Source of the DNA: Pelobacter propionicus DSM 2379
GTDB taxonomy: Bacteria > Desulfobacterota > Desulfuromonadia > Geobacterales > Pseudopelobacteraceae
Reading direction: 5' to 3'
Assembly (NCBI RefSeq): GCF_000015045.1
Contig: NC_008609.1
Location: 2,117,501 to 2,181,500 of the forward strand
Length of the DNA stretch: 64,000 nt
Of this stretch, positions 55,837-64,000 are shown in pieces (within the stretch, counting starts at the first letter, position 1; every line of letters begins with the position of its first letter). The translations under genes and the position numbers were made by a program. The notes below the pieces were generated by a model. It did no database searches, had not been told where the DNA came from, and worked only from the letters and a program-made list of their open reading frames with translations.

Positions 55837-56904
55837 CTATACGTACATCAGCTCTTTTGAAACCCGCGTCAGCGCACGGCAGCCATCAGGCAGGACCACC
55901 ACCGTGTCCTCGATCCTCACCCCGCCAAAGCCGGGAATATAGATACCAGGTTCGATGGTGAACACCATCCCCTCCTGGAGGGTCATATCGTTGCGGGGGG
56001 AGATGGCCGGCTTCTCGTGAACCTCAAGACCGACCCCGTGCCCCAGGCCATGGCCGAAATAGTCGCCAAAGCCGCGACCGCGGATATGATCGCGGGCAAC
56101 GGCATCCAGGTCGCGGCAGGAGATGCCCGGTCTGACCGCTGCAATGGCCAGGTCGTGGGCCTCCTTGACAACGGCGTAAACATCAACACCGCGCCGGTCA
56201 GGCGTGCCGATGGCAATGGTTACGGTCTCGTCGGAAACGTATCCGTCCATGCAGGCGCCGAAGTCGATGGTAACCAGTTCGCCGGAGCGGAGCAGTTTTT
56301 CCGACGCCCGGCCATGGGGCATGGCGCCCCGTTCTCCCGAGGCAACGATGAAATCAAAGGCCCTGCCCTCGGCGCCGCGGTTTCGCATCTCCTTTTCGAG
56401 TTCCCAGGCAAAAGAGGCCTCGCTGACACCGGGACCCAATTTTCCCAGACAGGCAACAAGGGCATCCGAGGCCAAACCGGCCACGCGGGAGAGCCGCTCC
56501 AGCTCATCCTGGTCTTTGCAGGAACGGATCTGGTCCAGGTCGCCCCCCAGGGAGACCAGTTCATGCCCTTTCAAGCTTGAAGAGAGTTCGCTGAACGCGG
56601 CGAAGGTGGTGTGGGCCGCCTCGAAACCGATGCGCGACAACCCCAGATCGTCGACCAATTCCCGTAGCAAAGCATTTCTATCGCTGTACTGGAGCACCTC
56701 GCCGTCCAGTACCTCGGCAGCTGCCTGTGTCGTATAGCGCGAATCGCACAGCAAACGGCACTCCTCCCGGGTGAGCAGCAGTGCGCCGTCAGAGCCGGTA
56801 AAGCCTGACAGGTAGCGAATATTCGCAAGGCTTAAGAACAGGATCGCATCCAGGTCATGGGCAGTGAAAAAGCGCTCCAGTCTGGCGCGCCTGATGTGTA
56901 GCAT
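55837..56904 (-). CDS. pepP: Xaa-Pro aminopeptidase (M24B)
   Basis: 355 residues: N-terminal creatinase-like domain (LHIRRARLERFFTAHDLDAILFLS) and a C-terminal pita-bread fold with the metal ligands in VTIDFGACMDGYVSDETVTI, GHGLGHGVGLEVHE, TIEPGIYIPG and VRIEDTVVV. Cleaves N-terminal residues before proline. The start is uncertain between 56904 and 56916. The usual neighbours aroQ and efp of related genomes are not present in this run. Confidence 0.94.
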   Translation of the reverse strand: MLHIRRARLERFFTAHDLDAILFLSLANIRYLSGFTGSDGALLLTREECRLLCDSRYTTQAAAEVLDGEVLQYSDRNALLRELVDDLGLSRIGFEAAHTTFAAFSELSSSLKGHELVSLGGDLDQIRSCKDQDELERLSRVAGLASDALVACLGKLGPGVSEASFAWELEKEMRNRGAEGRAFDFIVASGERGAMPHGRASEKLLRSGELVTIDFGACMDGYVSDETVTIAIGTPDRRGVDVYAVVKEAHDLAIAAVRPGISCRDLDAVARDHIRGRGFGDYFGHGLGHGVGLEVHEKPAISPRNDMTLQEGMVFTIEPGIYIPGFGGVRIEDTVVVLPDGCRALTRVSKELMYV

Positions 56905-57028
56905 AGGTAAATCCATTAGCACAAATTGTTTTTTCCAGGGATGATTACATTATCGGAATCGCATCGTCCGCGCTGTCTCGTTGAAGGCATGGTGAATCCC
57001 GTGGTGCAGGGGGCCGCAAAACAGCAGG

Positions 57029-57391
57029 CTAGAGCAGCATCCTGGCCAACTCATACGATTTGAGCCTCAGCAGGTAGCGCCCCTTGCCCAGGCTGGCGTC
57101 ACGATCCATCACCAGAATGACGAACAGTTCCTGACTCAGAACCCGTAAAACAACACACATGTCGCCGCTGGTGGTGGAGACTTCCTCCATCTCGCCCACC
57201 TTGAGCAGCTCCACTGCCCGCCTGATGTCACCCAGCAGCGTGGCGTATTCAACCGAGAGAAGCTGCAGATCAAAGCTTCCCTCATCCACAACCACCTGAT
57301 CGATGGGAATACCGTCGCTGGCCATGATGACGACTGCCCGGCCACCGGCTACATTTTCCACTATTTCCGTCAGTGTACCCTTTAGCGACAT
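57029..57391 (-). CDS. Roadblock/LC7-domain protein (MglB-like)
   Basis: 120 residues, one Roadblock fold: LTEIVENVAGGRAVVIMASDGIPIDQVVV then ATLLGDIRRAVELL and the C-terminal LVMDRDASLGKGRYLLRL. Such proteins are GTPase regulators or polarity factors. AGGAGG precedes the start, which overlaps the end of the TPR gene by ten bases. Confidence 0.91.
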   Translation of the reverse strand: MSLKGTLTEIVENVAGGRAVVIMASDGIPIDQVVVDEGSFDLQLLSVEYATLLGDIRRAVELLKVGEMEEVSTTSGDMCVVLRVLSQELFVILVMDRDASLGKGRYLLRLKSYELARMLL

Positions 57392-58305
57392 GCCTTGATC
57401 CTCCTGATCGAGTCGAGCCAACCCTCAAGCGTGGCGACCACCGCATCGGACTGCCCCTGAACCGGGATTCCGGAAGGAAGCGTCGGTACTTCCTGAACAG
57501 TCAGCAGAGAAACTGCTTCAGGAAGAGGAGGCGGAACCGCGCCAGCCGCCGCACGCTCCATCTGTTGGGCCTCAATCTCGGCGATACGGGACAGGGCATC
57601 GCTGTTCCCCGGATCATCAACCGCCAGGGAGCGGTAGATATCCAGCGCCTTGGAGAGAAACCCCTGCTGGACGTACAGTTCCGCCAAGGTAGCGGTGGAG
57701 AGCGGGTCAAGGCGGGGAGCCGCAGCGGGAACGGGAGGTTCCTCTTCCACCACTTCCTCCAGCAGGATATCGCCATCATCGAGATCGATGACATCTTCTT
57801 CCTGCTCGGAAAACGCCAGTGAAGGAAGATCAGGAACAGATGTCTGCTCCACTGACTGCTGGACGCCCACCGCAACCTCGGCAAGGGAAGGCTGTTCCAG
57901 CAGCCTCAGTTCCTCGCGGCACTCCTCGTCATCGGGGTGGAAATCCAGCAGAACCCGATAGAGCCGTTGTGCCCCCTCAGGATCTCCCGCGGCAACCAGA
58001 AGCCTCCCCAGAATTCTCTGACTCTCGGCATCCTCAGGTACGGCCGCAACGACAGCCTCAAGGGCCTGGCGGCTCTCGTCCATGAGTCCCTTGGCGTAAC
58101 AGGCCAGGGCCAGGGAGCGCTGACCGGCAACATAGGCGGGAAATTTCTCCACCCCCCGCCGCGCGGTGTGCAGAGCGTCATCCACCAGATTGAGCTTAAG
58201 GTAAGCGTCCGACAACCGGGAGAAGAGATAGGAATCGGGGTTCTGCGCCAGATGCTCCTCGTAGTTCTTGATATCAGCCCAGAATGATGCACGTTCATGT
58301 TGCAT
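57382..58305 (-). CDS. Tetratricopeptide-repeat protein
   Basis: 307 residues. At least four TPR units (about 10-45, 46-80, 81-115, 116-145: LSDAYLKLNLVDDAL, ACYAKGLMDESRQAL, LGRLLVAAGDPEGAQ), an acidic Pro-rich linker (about 150-205) and another TPR (LAELYVQQGFLSKALDIY). No signal peptide. A scaffold protein; coupled by overlap to the roadblock gene, suggesting a complex. Confidence 0.9.
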   Translation of the reverse strand: MQHERASFWADIKNYEEHLAQNPDSYLFSRLSDAYLKLNLVDDALHTARRGVEKFPAYVAGQRSLALACYAKGLMDESRQALEAVVAAVPEDAESQRILGRLLVAAGDPEGAQRLYRVLLDFHPDDEECREELRLLEQPSLAEVAVGVQQSVEQTSVPDLPSLAFSEQEEDVIDLDDGDILLEEVVEEEPPVPAAAPRLDPLSTATLAELYVQQGFLSKALDIYRSLAVDDPGNSDALSRIAEIEAQQMERAAAGAVPPPLPEAVSLLTVQEVPTLPSGIPVQGQSDAVVATLEGWLDSIRRIKACR

Positions 58306-58308
58306 GAT

Positions 58309-59388
58309 TCAGACCTCCAGTCCACTCAGGGTGAGCAGTTGCTCCGCGGTCAAGTTAACCACGACACAGTCGCCGATGCCGCGATTGCAGATAAATCTGA
58401 TGATGCCGCTGCGACTCTTCTTGTCCGTCAGCAAGGTCTCCGCCAAACGGCCTTGGTCGATCCGGGGAGGGATGCACGGGAGACCAAAACGCCCCAGGAG
58501 AGCGACGATCCGGGAAACATCCCCCTCGCTGCAGTATCCGCCGGCCAGACTGATCCGGGCGGCAAGCACCATGCCGATGGCAACCGCCTCGCCATGCACC
58601 AGGGTGCCGTAACCGGCCAGGGTTTCAATGGCATGGCCCAGGGTATGGCCGTAGTTGAGGATGGCGCGTAGTCCGCTCTCCTTCTCGTCTTGCTCCACAA
58701 CCCGCGCCTTCAGTTCACAGCAGCGCAACACGATGCGCTCCAGGCAGTCGGCATCCATCTCCAGAATCCTGCCGCTGTCCCGTTCCAGGAGTTCATAGAA
58801 GGCCAGGTCCATGGCTACGCCGTATTTGATCACCTCGGCCAGGCCGGCGCGAAACTCGCGCTGCGGAAGCGTGGTAAGCGTCTCCACGTCGATCAGTACG
58901 AGGCGCGGCTGATAGAAGGCGCCGATCAGATTCTTGCCCCGCGGATGGTCGATGGCTGTCTTGCCGCCAACGCTGCTGTCGACCTGCGCCAGCAGGGTTG
59001 TGGGAACCTGCACAAAGGGGATGCCGCGCAGGAAGGTCGCGGCGGCGAAACCGGCCAGGTCTCCCACGACACCGCCCCCGAGGGCCACGATGTAGGAGTT
59101 GCGATCCAGACCCGCCTGGATCAGCTGATCATAGACGAGGTTCAAGGTCGCCGCGTTCTTGTGTTCCTCTCCTTCGGGAATCAGGATCAGGGTAACCTGA
59201 TTGCCTGACTCGACAAGCGATGCCCGCACCTGCTCGGCGTACAACTCCGCCACGGCAGGGTTGCTGATCACCGCCACGCGCCCGGAAAGCCCCCGTTCGA
59301 GGCAGTGTCGCCCCAGCGACGGGAGCGTACCGCCGTCGATCAGAATATCGTAACTGTTTTCTCCCAGGTTGACGGTCAGCACACTCAC
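58309..59388 (-). CDS. aroB: 3-dehydroquinate synthase
   Basis: 359 residues: NAD and metal site segments GGGVVGDLAGFAAATFLRGIPFVQVPTTLLAQVDSSVGGKT and GLAEVIKYGVAMD, with the metal His in NYGHTLGHAIE and HGEAVAIGM. Second step of the shikimate pathway. Starts with GTG at 59388, overlapped by the stop of the upstream remnant frame (GTGA). Three bases before the TPR gene. Confidence 0.97.
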   Translation of the reverse strand: MSVLTVNLGENSYDILIDGGTLPSLGRHCLERGLSGRVAVISNPAVAELYAEQVRASLVESGNQVTLILIPEGEEHKNAATLNLVYDQLIQAGLDRNSYIVALGGGVVGDLAGFAAATFLRGIPFVQVPTTLLAQVDSSVGGKTAIDHPRGKNLIGAFYQPRLVLIDVETLTTLPQREFRAGLAEVIKYGVAMDLAFYELLERDSGRILEMDADCLERIVLRCCELKARVVEQDEKESGLRAILNYGHTLGHAIETLAGYGTLVHGEAVAIGMVLAARISLAGGYCSEGDVSRIVALLGRFGLPCIPPRIDQGRLAETLLTDKKSRSGIIRFICNRGIGDCVVVNLTAEQLLTLSGLEV

Positions 59389-59510
59389 GCAGGCAACCCC
59401 TTTAAAACCTTCATAATCTTTGGCGCAACATCTTCCACGGAAACGTTGTCCATGTCAATTCCAATAATTCCCTCTGAACATAAAGTGCACCCCGACTCCC
59501 CTCGCTGCGG
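59385..59510 (-). pseudogene. Possible aroK (shikimate kinase) C-terminal remnant
   Basis: An open tail ending ...IDMDNVSVEDVAPKIMKVLKGLPA with its stop inside GTGA, the aroB start. The words IDMDNVSVEDVAPKIM resemble the shikimate-kinase end (VDT-D-G-S-V-E-E-V...I). Upstream there is a stop 41 codons away and no P-loop, so the rest of the gene is gone. In related genomes, as I recall, aroK lies between aroC and aroB. Alternatively a 22-residue ORF from ATG 59453. Confidence 0.4.
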
Positions 59511-59572
59511 TCACCATAGCATACCGCCTGGCGGGCGCGGCCACAAACCTGGGCTCACGGCTGCCGGGGAGC

Positions 59573-60754
59573 TCAGAGGGTGCGAATCCGTTCGCAATAC
59601 CCCTGGTAATTGCGCCTGATTTCCTGGACGGAATCGCCGCCGAACTTCTCGAGAAAGGCATTGGCGATCTCAACGGCAACAACCGCCTCGGCCACCACCA
59701 GCGCGGCAGGAACGGCACAGGTATCGGAGCGCTCAACCGCCGCCTGGAACGGCTCATGGGTCAGCATGTCAACCGAGCGGAGCGGCTTATAGAGGGTGGG
59801 GATCGGTTTCATGGCAGCCCTGAGGATGATCGCCTCGCCGTTGGACATGCCCCCCTCGATGCCGCCGGCATTGTTGGACGTGCGGTAATAGGCGCCGCCT
59901 GAATCGGCTCCGGTGCGTGCGGCATCGCGGAATATCTCATCGTGCACCTGGGAACCGGGGCGTCGGGCCGTCTCAAAACCGATGCCCACCTCGACCCCCT
60001 TGATGGCCTGAATGCTCATCAGCGCCATGGCCAGTCGCGCATCCAGCTTGCGGTCCCACTGGACATGGCTCCCCAGGCCGGGCGGAACGCCGATCACCTG
60101 CACCTCCACCACCCCACCCAGGGTATCGCCGCTCCCCTTGGCGTCATCGATCAGTCGTTTCATCTCCTGCTCGGCAGCCCCGTCACAGCAGAACAATGGC
60201 GACTGTCCGGCGCTGGCCCAGATGTATTCAAAGGAGGCAGCGGGGTCGGTGGCTACGACACCACCCACTTCGCGGACAACCCCACCCACCCTGATGCCGA
60301 AGAGCCGCAGCAGGGCCTTGGCAGCAGCTCCCACGGCAACACGCACGGCAGTCTCGCGGGCACTGGAGCGTTCCAGGATGTTGCGCAGGTCCCGGTGACC
60401 GTACTTGAGGGCGCCGCCCAGGTCGGCATGGCCTGGACGGGGACGTGTGACAGCCTGTGATTCGTCGCGAAACTCCGGAAGCGACGACATCTTCGTACTC
60501 CAGTTTTCCCAGTCGCGGTTTTTCACCACCAGGGTTAACGGTGATGCCAGCGTCTCTCCCCAACGCACCCCGGAGAGTATCTCCACCTGGTCTTTCTCGA
60601 TCTTCATCCGGTCGCCACGGCCGTAGCCCTGCTGGCGCCGGGCCAGCTCGCGGTTGATATCCTCGGCCAGAAGCGGAACGCCGGCCGGCATCCCCTCGAT
60701 AATCGCGGTCAACTGTGGTCCGTGGGATTCCCCTGCTGTCAGATAACGAAGCAT
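59573..60754 (-). CDS. aroC: Chorismate synthase
   Basis: 393 residues: [55 protein letters not shown] and [28 protein letters not shown] are the three family signatures, giving the FMN-dependent enzyme that makes chorismate. The length fits the group of about 390 residues. Chorismate also feeds mqnA in this window. GGAGG sits 13 bases before the ATG, a long gap. Confidence 0.97.
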   Translation of the reverse strand: MLRYLTAGESHGPQLTAIIEGMPAGVPLLAEDINRELARRQQGYGRGDRMKIEKDQVEILSGVRWGETLASPLTLVVKNRDWENWSTKMSSLPEFRDESQAVTRPRPGHADLGGALKYGHRDLRNILERSSARETAVRVAVGAAAKALLRLFGIRVGGVVREVGGVVATDPAASFEYIWASAGQSPLFCCDGAAEQEMKRLIDDAKGSGDTLGGVVEVQVIGVPPGLGSHVQWDRKLDARLAMALMSIQAIKGVEVGIGFETARRPGSQVHDEIFRDAARTGADSGGAYYRTSNNAGGIEGGMSNGEAIILRAAMKPIPTLYKPLRSVDMLTHEPFQAAVERSDTCAVPAALVVAEAVVAVEIANAFLEKFGGDSVQEIRRNYQGYCERIRTL

Positions 60755-60844
60755 AGAAATAAAAAAACCTCCATGAATATGAAGAATCCCGGCCAAAATA
60801 GCATTTATGCCGGGCGCTCGGCAAGGCAAAAGACTTTTGCCGTT

Positions 60845-61099
60845 TCACGACAGGCGGACGCCGGGGGACGAGGTAATGAGATGCGGCCGTGCTCCAGGGC
60901 ACTTAAGCTCCACCACCTGCTTGCCGTTGCAGGCCGCCCGCACCAGGACGCCGATGATGCGTCCCTTGCTGGAGGTGCGGTAAAGGGTCATCTTGACGCC
61001 GCGCACCCTGGGGTCATCGGCAGCCGCGCACAGGTAACGCTCCACCGTGGTGGAAAAGGATGGCTTAGATACAAAACCCGCTATGGAAATCAATCGCAT
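60845..61099 (-). pseudogene. Polyphosphate kinase 1 fragment
   Basis: The translated minus strand reads SFSTTVERYLCAAADDPRVRG, then VKMTLYRTSSKGRIIGVLVRAACNGKQVVELK, which follows the PPK1 phospholipase-D-like domain (pattern DP.V..IK.TLYRTS....I..AL..AA..GK.V..LVELKARFDE). Three residues (the AVL of GKQVAVLVEL) are missing and the ARFDE lock is replaced by CPGARPH before a stop. Only about 60 of about 700 residues remain, so it is a relic, not a gene. Confidence 0.6.
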
Positions 61100-61382
61100 T
61101 TCTCGGTCTATGGGTGTGGAGAGTCGCCGCTAAAATAATCTGATAAAATGTCATGGCCCAGCCTCAATTCCGGCAAAAACGGGCCATCGGGGCCAGAAAA
61201 AAGCCCGCCACGGCTGCCAAATAAACACTTGCCGATTGACAACTTTTGTATAAGAATCATCACGCATACACACAAAGCGCAGTCATTCCCGTACACAGCC
61301 CCGCACCCCCCATCCACCAGGCAATGACCGGATCAGGGGCCATCACCACAGTCAATCCCGAACAACGAGAGGAACGTCACGC

Positions 61383-63176
61383 ATGTCCTTTGCAGGTGAC
61401 CTGGAGCACTTACCCATAGTCGATGTGATTCAGCTGCTCCACTCCACGAGAAAAACAGGGACGCTCTGCCTCAAAAGCCAGAAGGGGGAGAGTCAACTGG
61501 TTTTTAATGACGGCTATATCGTCAGTGCAAACCACGTCCAGAACAACGTCCGTATCGGCCAGATCCTGGTGGAGATGTCCGCCATCACCCCCGAACACCT
61601 GGAGGAAGCGCTTCAACGCCAGGAACGTGACGGAACCGGACGTAAGCCGCTGATCGCCACGCTCATCGAGGGTGGCCAGATCGACCGCCAAGTCGCCTTT
61701 GCCGGCCTGGAAACACTGATCGAGATGACCATCGTAGAGGTATTGACCTGGAACAGCGGCACATTCGCTCTGGATGTGGACGCAACGGTGACAAGCGATG
61801 AATACCGTTATTTCCCCGAGATTCTCAAACAGGAAATCCAGCTCAATACGCAGAACATCCTTATGGATGCCCTGCGCATATACGACGAAAAGATGCGTGA
61901 CGGCACGCTGGGTGAGGGAGCCTTCCTGGCAACCCATGACTTCGAGGCAACGGAACAGAACGGCATCATTACCGCGGATGTGCTCGGCCTCGACGACCTC
62001 GACAAGCTTGACAAAAAGATCCCGGATGTGTTCCTGGGACTGAAGGAGTACGACGTCTCTGAAATCCATCGCCAGAGAATCAGGGAGGCTGTGCCAGACC
62101 TGCCCCCGGACGACCAGAACCGGCTTTTCACCCTGCTACGGGAATACTCCGACGAGACGCCTTCCGCCTCCCCGGCGACAGACTCCCCTGCCCCGCCCCT
62201 GGCGGTGATCGTCTTCAGCAACGACCCCTTCATTACCCACATTGTCTCCACCGTGTGCAGACATGAAGGACTATTCGTCTTCTCCACCGACGATGCGACA
62301 AACCTGGACCCGATCGTTGACCAGTCCCTTGCCAAGGAACTGGTGCCACTCCTGGTCATTGACGCGCCGCTTGAGGCGGATGGCCCCTTTTCCCCCGGCG
62401 AAATCCAGGATCTGCTGCTGCGAAAGCGGGAAAAGTATCCCCACATCGTTATCCTGCAACTGGTCGCGCCCCGCGACTGCGAGTTTCCCCTGCTGGCTCT
62501 GCAGGCCGGCGTGCGCAGCGTCCTGGCCAGGCCCGTCAGGGGGAAACAGCACGCGCTTTTCGTGGAAAACAGCGCCAAGTTTCTGAAAACATTCCAGCTT
62601 ACGCTGCAAAAAAACTATGTAAGCTCCGACCAAAGGATACTGCGCTGCTTCAAGGATTGCATCTGTGAACTGGACAGCCAGCGCAGCCTGCCGGAAATGG
62701 CCTTTGTGGTGCTCACATTCGCCTCCGCCATGTTCGAGCGAACGCTGACGCTGGTCGTGAGAGAAAACCAGCTGATCGCCGAAAAGGGATTCGGGATCAG
62801 GGGCGACAAAAGCAGCGGGGCAACGGAAGCCATGCTTTTCAACGTGCCACTGGGAGAGCCGTCGGTATTTCAGGACGTGCTCAAAAGCGGCCGCTACTTC
62901 TACGGCCAGTGCAACGACGCGGTCCTGAGTACCCATCTCCATGCGCGGATCGGAACGCCCCACAGCCCCAAGATGATGCTCATGCCCATCAAGGCCCTGG
63001 GACGGGTCATCGCCCTGATCTACGGCGATTTTGGCGACATGGCCGGTTCGCCGCTCCAGATCGACCTTCTGGATATCGCTGCACGCCATGCCGGACTGCT
63101 GCTGGACAACAGCCTGTACCGGAAGAGATATCTCGCCTCGGCCCAGAAGAGCAACCAGAACACCCCGCAGTCATAA
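61383..63176 (+). CDS. DUF4388 (PATAN) regulator with receiver-like and GAF-like parts
   Basis: 597 residues. N-terminal DUF4388 domain (MSFAGDLEHLPIVDVIQLLHSTRKTGTLCL..GESQLVFNDGYIVSA, about 1-115), second half of it with IEMTIVEVLTWNSGTFALD (about 115-145), a middle segment resembling a degenerate receiver (AVIVFSNDPFITHIV to ARPVRGKQ, about 275-385, no clear acceptor Asp) and a C-terminal GAF-like part (about 435-590). PATAN proteins are thought to act in signalling and gliding/pili control. It is followed after 12 bp by the PilT-like gene, likely one operon. Confidence 0.88.
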   Translation: MSFAGDLEHLPIVDVIQLLHSTRKTGTLCLKSQKGESQLVFNDGYIVSANHVQNNVRIGQILVEMSAITPEHLEEALQRQERDGTGRKPLIATLIEGGQIDRQVAFAGLETLIEMTIVEVLTWNSGTFALDVDATVTSDEYRYFPEILKQEIQLNTQNILMDALRIYDEKMRDGTLGEGAFLATHDFEATEQNGIITADVLGLDDLDKLDKKIPDVFLGLKEYDVSEIHRQRIREAVPDLPPDDQNRLFTLLREYSDETPSASPATDSPAPPLAVIVFSNDPFITHIVSTVCRHEGLFVFSTDDATNLDPIVDQSLAKELVPLLVIDAPLEADGPFSPGEIQDLLLRKREKYPHIVILQLVAPRDCEFPLLALQAGVRSVLARPVRGKQHALFVENSAKFLKTFQLTLQKNYVSSDQRILRCFKDCICELDSQRSLPEMAFVVLTFASAMFERTLTLVVRENQLIAEKGFGIRGDKSSGATEAMLFNVPLGEPSVFQDVLKSGRYFYGQCNDAVLSTHLHARIGTPHSPKMMLMPIKALGRVIALIYGDFGDMAGSPLQIDLLDIAARHAGLLLDNSLYRKRYLASAQKSNQNTPQS

Positions 63177-63188
63177 CAAGGAGAATCC

Positions 63189-64000
63189 ATGGACATCAAC
63201 ATACTGCACCAGATCCTGGAAATCGCCTTTCAGAAACGGGTTTCCGACCTCCATTTCGAGGTCGACAATCCCCCCTTTTTCCGGGGACGCGGGCAACTGA
63301 TCCGCTCCAAGATGCAGAATCTGACCCCCGGGGACACGGAGTTCATAGCAGCACGCGTCCTGGAGCAGAACAATCGCCAGATCAATAGTGATTTCAAGGA
63401 ACTTGACGCGTCATACGCTTTACCCAGCGGAGGGCGCTTCCGTGCCAGCGTCTTCAAGCAGCGCGGACACTTCGGCATCGTCATGCGTGTCATCCCTCCC
63501 CACGTCAGTACCTTCCAGGAGCTGAACCTGCCGCCGGTGCTGGAGGAGATTGCCAAGGCGCCCAACGGCCTGATCCTGGTCACCGGCCCCACCGGTAACG
63601 GCAAATCCACCACCCTGGCAGCCATGATCAGATGCATCAACGAACACAACAACTACAACATCATAACCATAGAAGATCCCATTGAATTCCTCTTCACCTC
63701 CCAGAGGAGTTGCATCATCCAGAGGGAGGTCGGCATCGACACCGCCAGCTTCAACAGCGCCCTGAAGGCGGCTCTGCGCATGGATCCGGATGTAATCATG
63801 GTGGGAGAAATGCGCGACACGGAAACCATCGACGCCTGCATCAAGGCGGCGGAGACCGGCCATCTGGTCCTGACCACCCTGCACACCCAGGGTGCCGTCT
63901 CCACCATAAACCGCATCGTGGGCAACTTCCCGCCCGACACGCAGGAGATCATCCGCCAGCGGTTGGCCGATATCCTCGTGGCCACCATCTCGCTGCGACT
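63189..64000 (+). CDS. PilT/PilU-type retraction ATPase, 3' end outside window
   Basis: The frame runs to the window edge (270 codons visible). MDINILHQILEIAFQKRVSDLHFEV..P.FRGRGQL is the PilT/PilU N-terminal domain; Walker A GPTGNGKSTT, Asp box EDPIEFLF, REVGIDTASF and TLHTQGA (His box) follow in order. These hexameric ATPases retract type IV pili. AACAAGGAG precedes the ATG. PilU-like rather than PilT by the FFRGRG opening; the missing end would tell. Confidence 0.93.
   Translation, partial: MDINILHQILEIAFQKRVSDLHFEVDNPPFFRGRGQLIRSKMQNLTPGDTEFIAARVLEQNNRQINSDFKELDASYALPSGGRFRASVFKQRGHFGIVMRVIPPHVSTFQELNLPPVLEEIAKAPNGLILVTGPTGNGKSTTLAAMIRCINEHNNYNIITIEDPIEFLFTSQRSCIIQREVGIDTASFNSALKAALRMDPDVIMVGEMRDTETIDACIKAAETGHLVLTTLHTQGAVSTINRIVGNFPPDTQEIIRQRLADILVATISLR

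Noticed and set aside
61236-61254. TTGACA near TATAAG upstream of the DUF4388 gene as a promoter
   Set aside because: The boxes are only 7 bases apart, not 16-18; no alternative pairing was convincing.

Overview
The window looks like the chromosome of a GC-rich, anaerobic deltaproteobacterium of the Geobacter / Pelobacter propionicus (Desulfuromonadales) type. This is inferred from the gene set: sigma-54 regulators and PAS/PocR histidine kinases, a DUF4388 (PATAN) protein beside a PilT-like ATPase, a PxxKW cysteine-rich protein, futalosine-pathway menaquinone synthesis (mqnA), an iron-containing alcohol dehydrogenase, a three-domain NifU with NifS, and a single aroC / aroB / TPR / roadblock / pepP / accB / accC run. 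No rRNA, tRNA, CRISPR array or complete insertion sequence was seen.

Layout. 1-8 kb is a sulfur and redox neighbourhood: a membrane Fe-S protein (cut by the window edge), a CoA-disulfide-reductase/rhodanese fusion, a lone PAS protein, a sigma-54 regulator, a two-gene YeeE/YedE (TsuA-like) transporter, a small secreted protein, a cytosine deaminase, a YciI protein and an ArsR regulator. 8.1-12.5 kb is a MacAB-like efflux operon (adaptor, ATPase, two FtsX permeases). 12.5-24.2 kb is accessory in character: an unknown membrane protein, remnants of a REP-type transposase with a small inverted-repeat element, a stand-alone cyanophycin-synthetase-like Mur ligase coupled to a PQQ-type sugar dehydrogenase lipoprotein, a 1255-residue PocR histidine kinase, a LysE exporter, an Os1348/NHLP-clan small protein, an AT-richer DUF4124 gene behind two palindromes, and a MOT1 molybdate transporter preceded by a tiny coupled ORF. 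24.2-32.2 kb carries amino-acid and fermentation genes (DAP-decarboxylase-like, 2-hydroxyacid dehydrogenase, nitroreductase, MalY/PatB lyase, DMT exporter, outer-membrane channel, iron alcohol dehydrogenase).

32.5-64 kb is mostly housekeeping on the minus strand: a sigma-54 two-component pair; VOC, CcdA, TlpA, polyprenyl synthase, YkgJ, CheX, guaA and guaB; a class II photolyase fused by translation to two peptide-ABC permeases; nifS, nifU and a phosphohexomutase; then mqnA, a TolC-type protein, gcvH, accC, accB, pepP, a roadblock protein, a TPR protein, aroB and aroC. Two gene remnants stand out: a possible shikimate-kinase tail trapped between aroC and aroB, and a short polyphosphate-kinase fragment upstream of aroC. 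The window closes with a DUF4388 protein and a PilT-family ATPase cut by the edge.

Regulation read from sequence: sigma-70-like promoters at 2412, 7805 (minus), 8135, 12469 and 50591; a candidate sigma-54 promoter for the alcohol dehydrogenase at 32304-32320; clear terminator hairpins at 2896, 21025, 46942 and 50977. All functional calls come from reading the translated sequence and from memory of the families; no database search was possible.
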